Source: Inonotus obliquus
Taxonomy: Eukaryota; Basidiomycota; Agaricomycetes; Hymenochaetales; Hymenochaetaceae
Reading direction: 5' to 3'
Assembly (NCBI GenBank): GCA_032164295.1
Contig: JAJHTX010000002.1
Coordinates: forward strand, 682,001 to 746,000
DNA: 64,000 bases
The translations under genes and the position numbers were made by a program. Every line of letters begins with the position of its first letter. Within the stretch, counting starts at the first letter, position 1. Below, one piece after another: positions 33,884 to 46,521 of the stretch. The notes below the pieces were generated by a model. That model made no database searches, had not been told where the DNA came from, and saw only the letters and a program-made list of their open reading frames with translations.

Positions 33884-36800
33884 TTACTGGCCTACGGAAG
33901 GATAGCCAGGCATACCTGCTTGATGTGCATTTTGCTGACCCGCTTGCATTTGCATCTGCACAGGTTGTTGTTGCTGTTGCATTTGTAACTGCTGCTGCTG
34001 AGCCTGTCCATCAATCAGTTATACCGATTGCGCACGACCTCAAAAGGACCACGACTCACAGCTTGTTGGGCTTGCTGATATCTCATCAACTGCGTCATTT
34101 GCTCTGGCGTGTACTGGGCACCATTGAAGTACGCTACTAACGCATTGTTTGTCCTAGCGATGGGTACCGAACCACCAGCTATCGGAATAACCTGGGCACC
34201 CGGCATTGTCACATTTCGCTGAGCAGATGATGGCCTTGGAAAAGCAGCAGTTGGATTTACAGGTGTTGCACCAGATCGTGGAGGTGAGGTTTGTTGAGAG
34301 ACAGGTGACCCTGCTCCCGCGTGGGTGGTATATTGCGCAGATAAATGAGGGACGCTGCCGTTTATGTTGGGTTGGGCACCCGCCATTTGACCTTGAATAT
34401 GAGTCTGATTCACTTGAGCTTGCTGTGGCTGGGCTTGCGCTTGAGCTGCCTGGGCGAGAGCACGAGTCTGCTGAGCGACTTGCACCTGCTGCTGCATCAG
34501 CTACGGAGAAAGGCGAGCACATTGAACATGATAAATAGATTATGGTCAAATCTGGCAAGAACCGACCTGTGTCCTTATCTGCGGAATACCTTGGGGCAAA
34601 GCAGCATTCTGCTGACCCATTTGTTGCTGCTGTTGCTGCTGCTGAGCCGTCTGTTGGAGCTGAGCGTGCAACTGCTGTTGCTGCTGGCGCTTGGCCTCCA
34701 ACTCCTTTCGTCGAAGCATCTGAGTTTCTATATCCCTTCGCTCCCTTTCCGCCTTAATGCGTGACAAAGCCAGGGGCGTAAGTCGTGTCTGTGAGTTGAA
34801 CTGAGGGTGTGTGTCATGCACGGGAGCCACGATAGCGCTTGAAGTTTGGTATTTGACTAGGACTTTATCAGTTTCCGTCGTCGATAAGCCGTCACAATTA
34901 TACTCACTCTCGTCTTGCTTTCTCTGCTTCTGTCTTTTTACGAGGGTCTTGCGTACCGCCTCGTATATAAGTAAATGCCGTTTCCTCTTGCGAGATTCTA
35001 CCGTATTCGAACCCGTATTGACGGAGAGGCTAAGCGTATTCTGTGCGGCAGAGGTGGCCAACCTCTTAATGCCCCTTGTTGTCATCTGGGACGTGTTAAC
35101 AGATGCTGCCGAAGACGGAGGTGGTAAATTATCCAATCCTAACGCTGAAGTCGAAGCAGTTGCTTCTTCGTTGTGATTCAAGTGGACGGAAGGCTGAATA
35201 CTTGAGTGGCGAGTCGACAGACCACACTTGACCCTCCATCTCTCGAAGCATTCCTGCGGTGTACGTAGATCTATGCTTGTCCTGATTCTGGATGAGTTGA
35301 GAGCATCTGCGACAAGTCGCCAGTTCGAAGGATAGCGTTCGGCTAAACCCTTGAGTAAATTGTCTTCGACCGAAGACCATGGAATCTCCACCCCTTTGAT
35401 GTGATGGCGAGGCATTTTTGAAAAATTGTTTAGAACGAGAGGTGGTTGGAACGGAATTGATATTCTACGTCCTTCGAATAAAGCTAGAAAACGTATCAAT
35501 ACCATTCAATAAGTAGGGCCAGCCGACTCACTGCAGCTGTTCTCTGCACCAGATAGCGGTGGAGGACTATCGACGTCGCTTACAACGGGTGATTCATCCA
35601 GCTCGATCCATATACCATCCCTCCATTTCTTCGCTGGCTGTAACGCGCTGACCAACGTCGGCTTGACGTAGTTGAATCGATTTAATGGGCATAGCTTCGT
35701 GTAAGTTGTCTCTTCCACCCGTTTTGTTGGATCGTCTCTATCTGCCTTCCTGTCACGATTCTTCCTGCCATCCGAACCATTTCCAACGATCTCAGAGTTA
35801 GGGACATCAATCATCGAGAATGGCTGCAATTCTGGGAAGATCGAGGATAAGTCGAAACCCAGTTGCGCTGAGTTAGGATCCTCTGGTGCAAGTGACTTCA
35901 TGAACTCATTGTCCGACAAGAGAGCAAACTGATCCATGCTAACAAACAACGACCGCTCTGGTAACGATAAAATCGACGAGCGCATGACTTTTGTCTGCTC
36001 GGGTGTCCACAGCTGTTTCTGCTCAGTTTGCATGGTATCTGGTGCAGGCATAGAGACTCCGGATTGAGAGCTCATGGTCGGATTCTGCGAGGATTCCTTC
36101 AGCGCTTGTGAAGGGTCCATCGCCTCTGCCTTTGGTAGCTCGACCCAATGATCGATTGTATCCTGGGGAAGTTGTAAAGGATTTCGATCAATGTTCCCTG
36201 CGTTTTCCGCTGCAGCTAGATGCAATGCATCCGCGCCTTCGACCTCTTCCAGCTTCATCGCAAAGGTAGTAGTTTCTGATGGGTCAGGAATGGTAAATGC
36301 TTGGTGAGCTTCCCCTGCACCTATTTCAGGCATCAGAGACGCGGTAACGAAACGTTGATCCTCAACATCTTCATCTTCATTGTCGCTCATGTGAGCGTCA
36401 ACAGTATCCTTTCGGGCTTGCGCGTCTTCCGAAGGAGCCGCGCCATCTACCTCGTCGTCTATTGCAAGGGGCGGAAGAATATCAACTTCCATGGCCTGGT
36501 CTTCATACATATACTCCAGCTCCAATGGATCTGGCTTTCTCCATCGTGCACAGATTCCCAGTCTGATACGTTCCTCATGTGAACCAGCCGCGTGCCACTC
36601 CTGAACGGAGAGGGCGAGTTCATATGCCAAAGTTGCCTTCCAGCGCCTCTCCTCGCGAAAATCTATTTGCAGCCATTTCTTGTAGATCTAGAGTCAAAAA
36701 AAGGCATGTAAAAAAGGATCAGAGGTTGTCTCACCGCTTCATCCATAACATAGTCCCAGTGTGTTTTCACCAGACCCGCACCGACACGTTGCTTTTTGAG

Positions 36801-38673
36801 CTGACGAAAGCCCCACTTCCCCATGCGCTTCAGCACCTCAATACGTTCAAACGTGCGAATGAGCTTTAGCTCTGTCGAAGCCGTCTACATGCATTTCGAT
36901 TAGTAGCTACTTCCAATCCAGGAATTAAACCAGCTTACATTCCAATCCTTGGTGGTGACACATTTGGTCGCTCTCGCTAGCTTTCTGTGTGCGGGATTTG
37001 CAAGCAACAGAGCGGCCCATTTCGCCATACCAAGAGGCACCCAGTCATCTTTCTTCCCCGGTTCTGAGCCACTTCTCTCACGCTCCTTATCCCTCCTTCG
37101 AGATTTGGTCGGCTTCCCTTTCCGATTAAACTCTGCAGGAAGAGCGGACAATGGAGGTAACGAATACTGAAAAAGCTTTCTCGAGAACTTCTGCTCGAGA
37201 GCACGGATACGATCTGATTCAGTCATAGACGGCGAAATTTCGTTTCCTGTCCTAGGTTCACTGATCGAAGTTTCGTTAAAGTGGTACATGGGCCTGTCTG
37301 GTTGTTGACGTGGAAGCTGTATAACTATCGGCGGAGGTGGGGATCTGGGAGGAGTGAGCGGAGTATTGTCAACGATTACAGGTCCCTTGGGTTTTGGCGC
37401 ACGTATTGGTGATTCTCTTGCTTTGGAAGGCGGTCGTGATACGGAAGGTGATTTGGGAAGAGGCGAACGTACAGACGGCGTAGAAGGACTAGGTGGAACG
37501 TATCTCTCATCCGTATCAGGCTGTTGATCGAGGTCTTCCACAGGTTCAAGAGGTACTTCCTCATCTTCAGCATCGTGTGATTCAACCTGTTCGTCGTTGG
37601 GGCCATTTTCAGCATAGGAAGCACTTTCCACCTGAGCTCGCTGTGGGGAGAGTCGATGTGGAGTGGTACGGCGCCGTGAAGATGGTATAGGTGAGAGGAG
37701 ATGAGGGGATGAACGAGAGATAATGTCGAGCTCGTCTTTATCATCATCCTCACCTGGACCTGGCGGGGGTGGTGTGAGCTTCCTCGACTTCGACCGCGTC
37801 CGTCGAGAGCCATGTGTTGACTCTGTAAGCCTTTCGGCATCATCATCCAGCTCATTCGTATCCGATACATCCGATCGTCGACGTTTTCGTCTTCGCAATG
37901 CGATTGGAGAAGAAGTTCGCCTTGACCTTGTTCTGGGAGGTGTTTGGGGTTCGGGAGCATCGTCTTCCTCTTCTACGTCGACCGAAAGATCTTCCGGGTC
38001 TGGCGGGGGAGGTGATCCGTACTCTTTGTCTGACATATCCACATCCATAGGTTCCTCCGCATCTGCTTCCTCGACAGCTTCCGGAGGACGGGTACGCGAC
38101 AAAAAAGGCGATGTATTCGGATATTGTAGGTCTTCGTCCTCGTCATCTGCTTGCTCTGGCTGGACTGAGTCGTCCGAGACGTCCGCAACGGGCTCCGCTT
38201 CCTCGACAATTGGTGTTGCCTGTCTTGAAGGATCTACTGCCAGATTCATCTCCGGGATATCCAAAGTAAGTGCCGAGCCGGTTTGCGGACTAAAAGAGCA
38301 AAGAGAATTCGGTAATATGAGAAAGTGTATAATCTTTAAAAGCGAATGGTACGCACTTCTTCTGCAGGTCGAACCGTTCGAGAAACTTCTCTAGCTCTGT
38401 ATCCATATCCTCGTCGCTAGGCGGATCCAAAGCTTCTGCGCTTTCAGCATACCGCGCATACTTTATCAAGCCAAACATCTCGCGTAAAAGTTCGTTCCGT
38501 CGATCAATAAGTTCTCTTGCAATGTCACGGGTGACCAACGACCAGTAACAGACCACATGGATTAGATCACAGTCGACAGACAAGTAAGCGGTGCTGGGGA
38601 GGCGGACTCACCGCAACTCTACGAGCATCTCATCTACGAGACGTTGCCGCGCATCGCTAAGGGCTACAGCCAT
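33884..38673 (-). CDS. VID21: Vid21/Eaf1, scaffold of the NuA4 histone acetyltransferase
   Basis: Nuclear scaffold that assembles the NuA4 complex and joins it to SWR1-type modules. The start at 38673 (MAVALSDARQRLVDEMLVEL) is chosen because its first helix is conserved-looking; an in-frame ATG at 38853 is possible. After an intron come ELIDRRNELLREMFGLIKYA and a long acidic, Ser/Pro-rich disordered part. The HSA helix is split by introns (about 36560-36900: ELKLIRTFERIEVLKRMGKW, THWDYVMDEAV, WKATLAYELALSVQEWH). Then comes a Myb/SANT domain (about 35230-35400: PWSSVEDNLLKGLAERYPSN and TPQECFERWRVKCG). The C-terminus is Gln-rich with long CAG-type runs and stops at TAA 33884. Domain order HSA-SANT-polyQ is diagnostic for Eaf1/Vid21/p400-type proteins without a helicase. 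Confidence 0.9.
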
Positions 38674-39301
38674 TTCAAGACCAATTCTTGGGCGTGTATT
38701 TGTTACGGGAAGGCGCGGCACATATACCAGTGGCTCAGTCACAGCGAAAACGAGGTATGGTGTCCCTAAAGAGTTCCTCCCACGTTCTCTCGCAGTTCGC
38801 AGCTCCCAGGCGCAGATGCAATGCTTGTAAACGCGCCTTTCCCGCGAATGCACGAATTTCTATGCGAAAGAGGAAAGAGTTTGGTTGAACCTCTATCCCA
38901 TCCACCACCGTCACCTGTCACGGCTGAAACTCGCGCGTGTTAGGGCTTGGGAATATGTTACCTAATGTGAAAGTGATCGGCGGTCTACTCAAATATAGGA
39001 TTTCTGTCTACTATCGAGTTACTACTCCTGTATGGCAAAGTATGAGTGCTATTGGGTATAGAAAGATAAGGAGAAGCTATGCGTTGTTACAAGATATGAA
39101 TGGAGAAAGAAATGGATGAAGGAATAAAGGGAAAAAGGCAAAGTTCAGTGTATGCTGTGCGAACGAAGAAAACGAAATATAGAGAATGAGACGAATAAAG
39201 GAGTGAGGATAAAACGATTGGGGGACACTATCAGAATTATGGCAATAGCCAGGTGATAGGGATGTATATGAATGTACAGGGTCCGCAACGCAACTCTATA
39301 A
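38674..39301. other. upstream region of Vid21
   Basis: Vid21 5' region (its coding start may extend to 38853) and the 3' flank of the Knr4 gene. No separate gene was seen. Confidence 0.5.
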
Positions 39302-41620
39302 TCAAGGGGCGCCAACGTTCTCTCTCGAGTCTGTCTTTCGTTTCGGCCCACCAAACTTGCTCATTCGCTTCAAGTTCTGCGTTAAGCTCTTCTTTTTCTC
39401 GTGCTTGGGACCTTTCGTACCCTTCGCTGATTCAGCGTCCGTCGAGTTGCGAGCAGAGGTCACGGACGAAACCGAAGCTACCTCAGCTAAATCACCTTCT
39501 GTGATAGGGTCTGGCTCAGCAACTATTCCAGCAGACCCTCCTCCTCCTATAAGCCTAACTGTAGCATCGTTAGAATCTTCCCCCTCGATTTTCTGCTCTG
39601 AGGACTCCTCGGCCGTCTGCATCTCAGGCTCCGTCTCGGACTTGGGCTCTGCCTTCCCTAATGGTTCGTCCGCTTCATTCGGCTTCTCAGTGGATATTAC
39701 CGGTAAAGATTCTCCGTCCGGAGCCGCAGGAGTGGCGGCCGAGTCCTTTGCCGGCTCTTCTGGTATCTGCTTGGCTTCACCAACGGCACCAGAAACTGGT
39801 TCTAACGGAGCAACGGGCACAATCCCACCATCATTTCCCTGAAGCAAGTCGGAGCTGTCCTCCGTGGATTTCTCCGTACTCGATTCGTCAAAGGATATTT
39901 GTACTAGCGTTGCCTCTTTCACTGTAGATATGGAGTCTTTTGGTCGCGATGCAGTGCTTGTGGAAGGTGATGGAGCCTTCACGGTTATGGGAGCGGCACT
40001 TAGGGGATGTACAACCTCGTCGAGGGAATACTGTCGACCCTGTTCAAGATCGTTATCAAAAGAGTTTGCTCTTGAGTCTGTCGGAGATGGAGATCGGAAA
40101 TCGTGTGGAGAGGGTAACTCAACGGGTCGAGGTGCAGGAGGTTTTGTGACCGAAATGATGGGAACGGGAGAAGGTGATTTGGTTGAAATGGCATTCGAAG
40201 CACCATTTCTATTGGTCATATCCGTAAGCGGAGCCGTGGGCGTCGCTTCTTCATCATAGCCCTCCCTTCTATTTCCCAGAACGGGTATGGGTACTTCTGC
40301 ACCGGAAGCTGTTGACGAAGAAGCGAGATCAAGGACACCTAACCCGTGTTTTGTAGCCTTTTCCAAAAACTCAGTAAAGCCAGTGAATAACAGACAATAA
40401 CAGACATGCCTTAGCTTTCGCCTTTGGTGAGGAGGGATCGGGCGATAAACCTTGCTGTTGCCATCTTTTCATGCTTTTATCCGCCCAGGCTTCCAAAACA
40501 CTCCATCCTCGGTATTCGCCAGTAAGGCGCAATCCAGCACCTGCATCAGCACCTTCGCCCTTTGATCTTCCGCTACCGTCAAAGAAATAGCTCTCATATC
40601 CAACGTCGTCTTCGGAATCTTCGCTACCGTCGCTCACATGCCCGAGTTCGAAACCATCTCCGTTTTCCAAGTCATCCGCAAAGCCAGCAAGCCAAGTCGC
40701 CCATCCGGTAGTGCCATCCCCCCTCCACATCACAACTTTTGTGTCAAAGTCACGTCCAAAAACAATCACCTGTCCAACCGCGCCTTCTTCGTCCGGGTTC
40801 AAGTCTACACCAAGGTAGTTGCCGGTCTTATCGGTAACAAGTGGTATCCATCCTCGTTGAGAATATTCCCTTCGCACGTAGCCGGGTGGAATCGACTTCA
40901 TGACCTCCTTTAGCCGAGTATTCGCACCGGTAGCCGGATCGCTATCGACTTCACGCCAGAAACGCCATTCATCCAGCACGTCCTCGAGTGGGAGGAAATA
41001 GAGTCCGAAAAACAATCCTTCAGAACAGCCCGCTGAAGACTCCGCTTCCTGTCCATCGACGATTAGATAGGACTCTCGGACAGGCGCCGGCAAGGAGACC
41101 CCAAGTGCCATTTCTATGTCGGCCAAGTCTTGGGGTAATATACCATAGTTAAGCGTGTCACCGAGTTCTGGGTATTCTCTTGAGAGCCAACGTTGCAGAC
41201 GAGCCCAGGTCTGCTCCAACGATGGATATGGCGGAAGCGATGTAAGAGGTGTGTTGATATGTAAAGGAAGCAGTGTCGACTGGCGCGATTGGGAAGGAAG
41301 CATTCTGCCGCTAAAATGTGTTAGCTCAGTGAGCTGTGCTGGTCCTACGTGAAACAATACAAATTGGCGTACTTCTGCCTTGGAATATAATCGTACGTCG
41401 TAGGACTGGCTGGAGGAGGATAAGCATAAGACGAGGACGGTGTCATCACTTCCACTTCAGGCCCGTCAGGGATAGGGCGCGCGAATGAATCAGAATGAGA
41501 GGCGGTGAGGGGTGAAGAAGTTGGCAAGGAGAATGCATCGTGGGTAGACAATGTCATCTTTCGTCGTGCGCTGGCATTCGTTGAATTCGACGAAAAGATG
41601 TTCGAAAGCCATCCCATCAT
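39302..41620 (-). CDS. KNR4: cell wall assembly regulator Knr4/Smi1
   Basis: Coordinates cell wall synthesis with the PKC-MAPK pathway. The start MMGWLSNIFSSN at 41620 is preferred over the ATG at 41737, because MGWxxxxFSS is the usual N-terminus. After introns come the SMI1/KNR4 domain: LEQTWARLQRWLSREYPELG, LADIEMALGVSLPAPVRESY, SEGLFFGLYFLPLEDVLDEW, WIPLVTDKTGNYLGVDLNPD and WRGDGTTGWATWLAGFADDL. Next is WSVLEAWADKSMKRWQQQGL, then a long disordered acidic region rich in Glu/Ser/Pro/Thr, and a basic end KKSLTQNLKRMSKFGGPKRK (TGA 39302). The domain order equals yeast Knr4, with folded core and disordered arms. Looks intact. Confidence 0.92.
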
Positions 41621-42364
41621 GGCGAGCAGAAGCCGGGGTGATTTACTTGCTGGTAGGAAAATGGGAAGATGGCGCGTTCGACGTGCTCGTATAGTTAGAA
41701 CGTCGGCGCCCACCGCTGCGGAGAAAGCACTGGTCACTCTTCCCGTGACCCTGAGCTCTCTTCAGCACATTACATAATTATGATTGTGACTTTTTCAATT
41801 TGCCGAGAGGGCACTTGAAATTCGACAAGAACGTAAATTTGCGCAAAGAAATATGGAATAGCTCTGTTTACGAGTTTCGTCGTAGCTCTGAATCACATTA
41901 GCTTGCATTGATACTTGTACTCTTATTGATAGAGATGATTTGACTATCCAGGAAGTAATACGAAAATCATTCGAATCAAAGTACACTGGAAATACTACTA
42001 ATTTGGGGTTACTCCAAGCATCTATCCCACGCCGTACAAGGCCGGATCGTCTCTGCGTTTTGACTGGATCTCTGAATTGATAATTTGATATCTACGTCAC
42101 TCGCAAGCTGGGCACGATACTGCAGTCAGTACACACGGTGAAGCACAGCAGATTCTCAATGCAAAGACCTTCGGAAGTGCTCACGTCGGAAGTATAAAGA
42201 GTAAAACAATGTTATCTCATGCGTCTAATAAAATACAATGGTGACCGGTCATAAGCGGATCATCAGAACTTGCTTCGAATGGAATCGAGCAGTTCTCTGC
42301 ATTATGGTATAAATCAAACACCAAAACGGGATCAAAGACTAAAACCTGACCTACGAATCCACCA
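41621..42364. other. intergenic, Knr4 promoter and SCOT 3' flank
   Basis: 744 bp. No gene seen on either strand. It includes the possible extended Knr4 5' end up to 41737. Confidence 0.5.
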
Positions 42365-44365
42365 TTATGGCTTCACCTCCTTCAGGTCGTCTGCAACAGT
42401 GAACGTCGCTGGTGTCTTTGCCTTCACCTCTTCCAACGTCACACCAGGTTGGAGCTCGATCAGAGTCATTTTACCGAGCGCCCGGTCTACAGTGAAGACA
42501 GCCAGGTCTGTCACAATCATGCTCACGCAATTCGCCCCCGTCAACGGCAGCGAACACTCATCCAGGAGTTTAGGGCTACCGTCCTTTGCGACATGCTCCA
42601 TCACTACCATGATCTTCGTCTTTTCCGGATTCGAGACCAAGTCCATGGCGCCACCAATACCCTTAACCATCTTTCCTGGCACCATGAAGTTCGCGAGATC
42701 ACCCTTCGACGAGCATTGGAGAGCCTTTGCATAGAAATAAATATAATGAATCACATAATAGAAAGATATCACTTACACCAAGGATCGAAACATCCATGTG
42801 ACCACCACGTATCATCGCAAATGATTCGGCCGAGTCTGTTGGTTAACTCGTTAGAATCGATGAACCGCGCGAAATATTTTATGGACTCACCAAACGTAGC
42901 CGCGCCTGGAAGCAACGTAGTAGTTTCCTTGCCGGCATTGATGATATCTGGATCAACCTGCTCCCTCGTCGGGGGCGGACCCATACCCAAGATACCATTT
43001 TCACTCTGCAGCCAAATGCTGACGCCAGGCTCAAGGAATTCGGTCACCATGGTCGGCATTCCCACGCCGAGATTAACATAGAATCCATTCTTGAGCTCTT
43101 TCGCCGCACGCTTCGCGATTCGCTCTCTTGTTTCGCGCGCCCGCTGCTTTCCAGAATCACCAGGCGATGGTGGTGGAGTATTCTCGTCTTTAGCTATGGA
43201 CAAAATCTCCACTTCCTTTGGCATTGTCGCTTTCACAACCCGGTTGACGTATACACCAGGGAGATGAACAGTATTCGGGTCAAGCGATCCAATCGGGACT
43301 ATTTCTTCAGCCTAAATATTATTCCGCAAGAGCCATGAGCCAGCCGCCAGCCAATGACAATCAGGGACCGTACCTCAACGATAGTGAGAGCAGCGTTTCT
43401 CGCTGCAACGGCGTTGTAGTTATTTTGTGTGTATCTGGCACATGGTCAGATAGCACTTCTTCGGATTCGTCGATATCAACATACCTGAACATCGTGTTAC
43501 CGGCTTCGTCTGCTTTCCATGCCCTAACGAAAGCGACATCACCAGCCAGAGCTGGTTCCATTACGTAGCGCTTGCCATTGAAAATCCGCACCTCCTTGGA
43601 GTTTCCGTGCTCCTCAACCCCGAACTCGGGGCCGCCATCCCTGTACTTGATGGGAATTGCACCCTGCTCGACCGCGGTAGACGAACCAGTTGGTGTGTAG
43701 AACGCAGGAATCCCAGCGCCGTGAGCACGCAGACGCTCAACGAGTGTTCCCTGAGGGACGAGCTCAAGTCCAATTTTGCCCGTGAGATACAGCTTCTCGA
43801 AGTGTTTATTCCTAATAAAATAATGTCAGTTGACACGTGTGCTGTATCTAAAAGCAAACTGACCCTCCGAGATACGACAACAGCATTTTCCGAATCTGTC
43901 CTGTGTGTACGAGCTTGCCTAACCCCCTCTCGCCAACTCCAGCATTGTTCGAGACTGCAGTCAAGTTCCTGACTTCAGGACGCTTCGCCAACGCATTAAT
44001 TAATGTATCTGAGCGATTGGAGATATGAACTCATGTATGTCGATTAGAGGCTTCATAATACCTACCAGGTGTTCCACAGAGACCAAATCCTAACGAAAAA
44101 GAGCATGAATATCAGAATCTAGGCAGCTAGTACTCGAGAAGGACGTACCTCCACAGAGGATCATTGACCCCGACTGCACATCCTTCACCGCTTCGTCTGC
44201 CGAGGGCCATACTTTTGATGTTATGGGTACGGAAATTGAAGCGAGGCCACGAAATATGAACCGCGAAGGTAGGGAGGCACTTGCAACGACATGCAGTCGA
44301 AGAAGGCGCGTGTCGGATTTGAGGACACTTTTGGCGGGTTGACAGTAAGCTCTGGTGGCCAACAT
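42365..44365 (-). CDS. mitochondrial succinyl-CoA:3-oxoacid CoA-transferase
   Basis: Moves CoA from succinyl-CoA to acetoacetate in the mitochondrial matrix (ketone body use). The start at 44365 gives a basic presequence (MLATRAYCQPAKSVLKSDTR). The alpha part contains VWPSADEAVKDVQSGSMILC, FGLCGTPDTLINALA, KMLLSYLGGNKHFEKLYLTG, ELVPQGTLVERLRAHGAGIP, AFYTPTGSSTAVEQGAIP and MEPALAGDVAFVRAWKADEA. After a linker the beta part contains RIAKRAAKELKNGFYVNLGV, GMPTMVTEFLEPGVSIWLQS and then ENGILGMGP with the catalytic Glu. GGHMDVSILGALQ, MVPGKMVKGIGGAMDLV and LPLTGANCVSMIVTDLAVF complete it; stop TAA 42365. Alpha and beta parts are fused, as in eukaryotic SCOT. About seven introns. Complete. Confidence 0.95.
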
Positions 44366-44415
44366 GTGGGGGAAGTCGGGAGAAGAAGAAATAAAGGGAG
44401 AAGATCACGGCAGAG

Positions 44416-44423
44416 CTTTATAT
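44416..44423 (-). promoter_or_regulatory. TATA box of the SCOT gene
   Basis: ATATAAAG on the minus strand about 50 bp upstream of the start codon at 44365. Confidence 0.5.
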
Positions 44424-46521
44424 CTGCCCCACGAGAGTGCGGAGAAAAGATTGTAGTCCGAAAGAGCCATTAAGCACCGAGGCTGGTTAAATAGTCAACC
44501 AGAAACCTACTTACGGTCCGTATCTTAGCCGACGGACAAGTCGTATCTATTGGGAACGTGACTTTCCGATCGTTTCCGACTTGACCTATAACTCGTATTC
44601 TACCAGCAGCAAACTTCGATCTGGTGCTTCCTCCACCTTGCATTCCACGAGCTGACGATATAATCAGTCATATCCAACAGCCAACGCATTCTTGCTGTAG
44701 TTTGACTTACTATTTCTGCGTCCACCTCTATCGTTCACGGGGGGGAGTGCCTTCTCGGATGGCTGGACCAATGAAAGTGCAGATAACATCCCACTGGCCG
44801 ACTTCCTGGAAACTTTCCGGCACTAGAGGCCTTCTTTTACCCCACATCATTTATCCGGACCATACTGGTCGCATTCAGTCGAGAATGGGGTCTCTGGGAA
44901 TCGGGATACTCTGGTTACGGTGTGCCATTTCTCGGACTGTCGCGGGTCTTAGACGGCGATATGATTGAGCGAGGTCGTCATCGTCAGAACGAGGAGCTAC
45001 AAGGACGAAGACAAACTTTTTTGCTCTCTTATGAGTCTCCTGCTCCCGACATTCTCCGAATCTTTCTTTCTTTGGCACGCCAACGAGATCGCTCCTAGTC
45101 CTTTCTCTTTTCAAGTGAACACCTAGGGCCATACACATGTTGTTACTCCTTTAGTACCTGCTGCTCAGCTCGGCCTTGGTGATGTCTCCGTTCTCCTTTG
45201 ATTTATAACTCCGCTCTAAATCCTCCTAGGTGGGAATACCGTCTGTCTAACAACGCTCTGGATCCACCAGCTTTATTGTCTAATTCATTCGTCTCGAGGT
45301 AGCATCTCAACGCTATCAGCGCACCGACTCGGACTTCACAGCAGCGAAGGTATCGTCCGATCTGTCGGCCGATATATTCGTACTGGACGATGGGATGGAA
45401 AAGCCGCTCTTTAGCTTCCGCGTCGGTGATGTGGTCAGTGAAGTAAAAATAGAACTGGCAATGACCGAAAGCCCGATGTGTCCCGCTCCGATCATTGTAT
45501 AATGCGTCGATCTTCGCCGATCACATGTCTCGGGGCCTGAGCTAAACTCCTATTTATTCCTATTAACTTAGTTGGCAACTTGGCACGGTCACGCTGAAAT
45601 TAATATTATCTCGATCAGGGTTCATCAAGAGGTACTCCTAATACAATATCACTTGGTCAAGCTGGTGCGTCATCTATTCGTAGCATTCCAAGTCCTACTT
45701 TTAGTTGAGGTACTTGTGCTGTGAACGACCTGGTTAGGAACGCCATGTCCGTGAGTCAGACCTCGGACTGCACCGGGCGTCGGATTCTGGATGCTTTGTG
45801 CCGCTCTTCTGAGCAGTGGATCGGATTCAACCGCAACCCAGGCAGGGTCCGTACGCACGTCATTCCGCGATAACGCCGCTGTGGTTCCAGGGTTTGTATG
45901 CGTTTGGGCTTGATTTATCCTCACACACGAAAGGATCTCTCGCGATGACAACTGTTATTCGTAGCCACGAAGACAGGACGAACATTAATGGTATTCCGCG
46001 CGGTAATCACATACTCGTCTCGTCCCTGGTGGCGAATGCTCGTTCAACACGCACAAATTTCACGTCGCCATAGAGAAGAGGAGTACAAGTGGTCCAGGAC
46101 CTATAGAAATGTACGTCAATTAGAGTTTTACATAACCCCTCTCATAAATCACATCTGCTTCGCTGGACATCTCGCTGTAGGGTCAGTGGTCTGATCTCGT
46201 CTCATTCAAGTCTACATCTCATTGGAATGGGTTGGTAGGATGTGCCAGCGGTCGTGCTACCAGATCCGCCTGTACTATCGATGAGAATTCTTTTCGTGCT
46301 ACATTCTCAGCTCCGCAGAATCATCTCGAGGAGTGTGTGTCAATGCCGATGCCTCATGTTCAACATGCCGCACATAGACCCAAAATCACGCTTTACGTAT
46401 CCAACACCGAACATGCGAAAAAAAGTGACTAAGTGAAAAGCCTACAGGTCCTCTTATTCTCGGCGTTGTTGAAAACGGACGCAACCCACCTTTCCTCTGA
46501 ACTCTCATCTTAGCAGTCGAA
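44424..46521. other. 2.1-kb gap without a supported gene
   Basis: Several ORFs of 60-115 aa on both strands, none with consistent coding composition, splice structure or recognisable motif. Codon-like stretches change frame often, so old decayed genes are possible but I can name none. Confidence 0.5.

Noticed and set aside
37723..38394. 223-aa plus-strand ORF, very Ser-rich
   Set aside because: It is the antisense shadow of the acidic, Asp/Glu-rich part of Vid21; poly-Ser arises from reverse-complemented acidic codons.
39357..40259. Plus-strand ORFs of 131-161 aa
   Set aside because: Antisense to the disordered C-terminal arm of Knr4.
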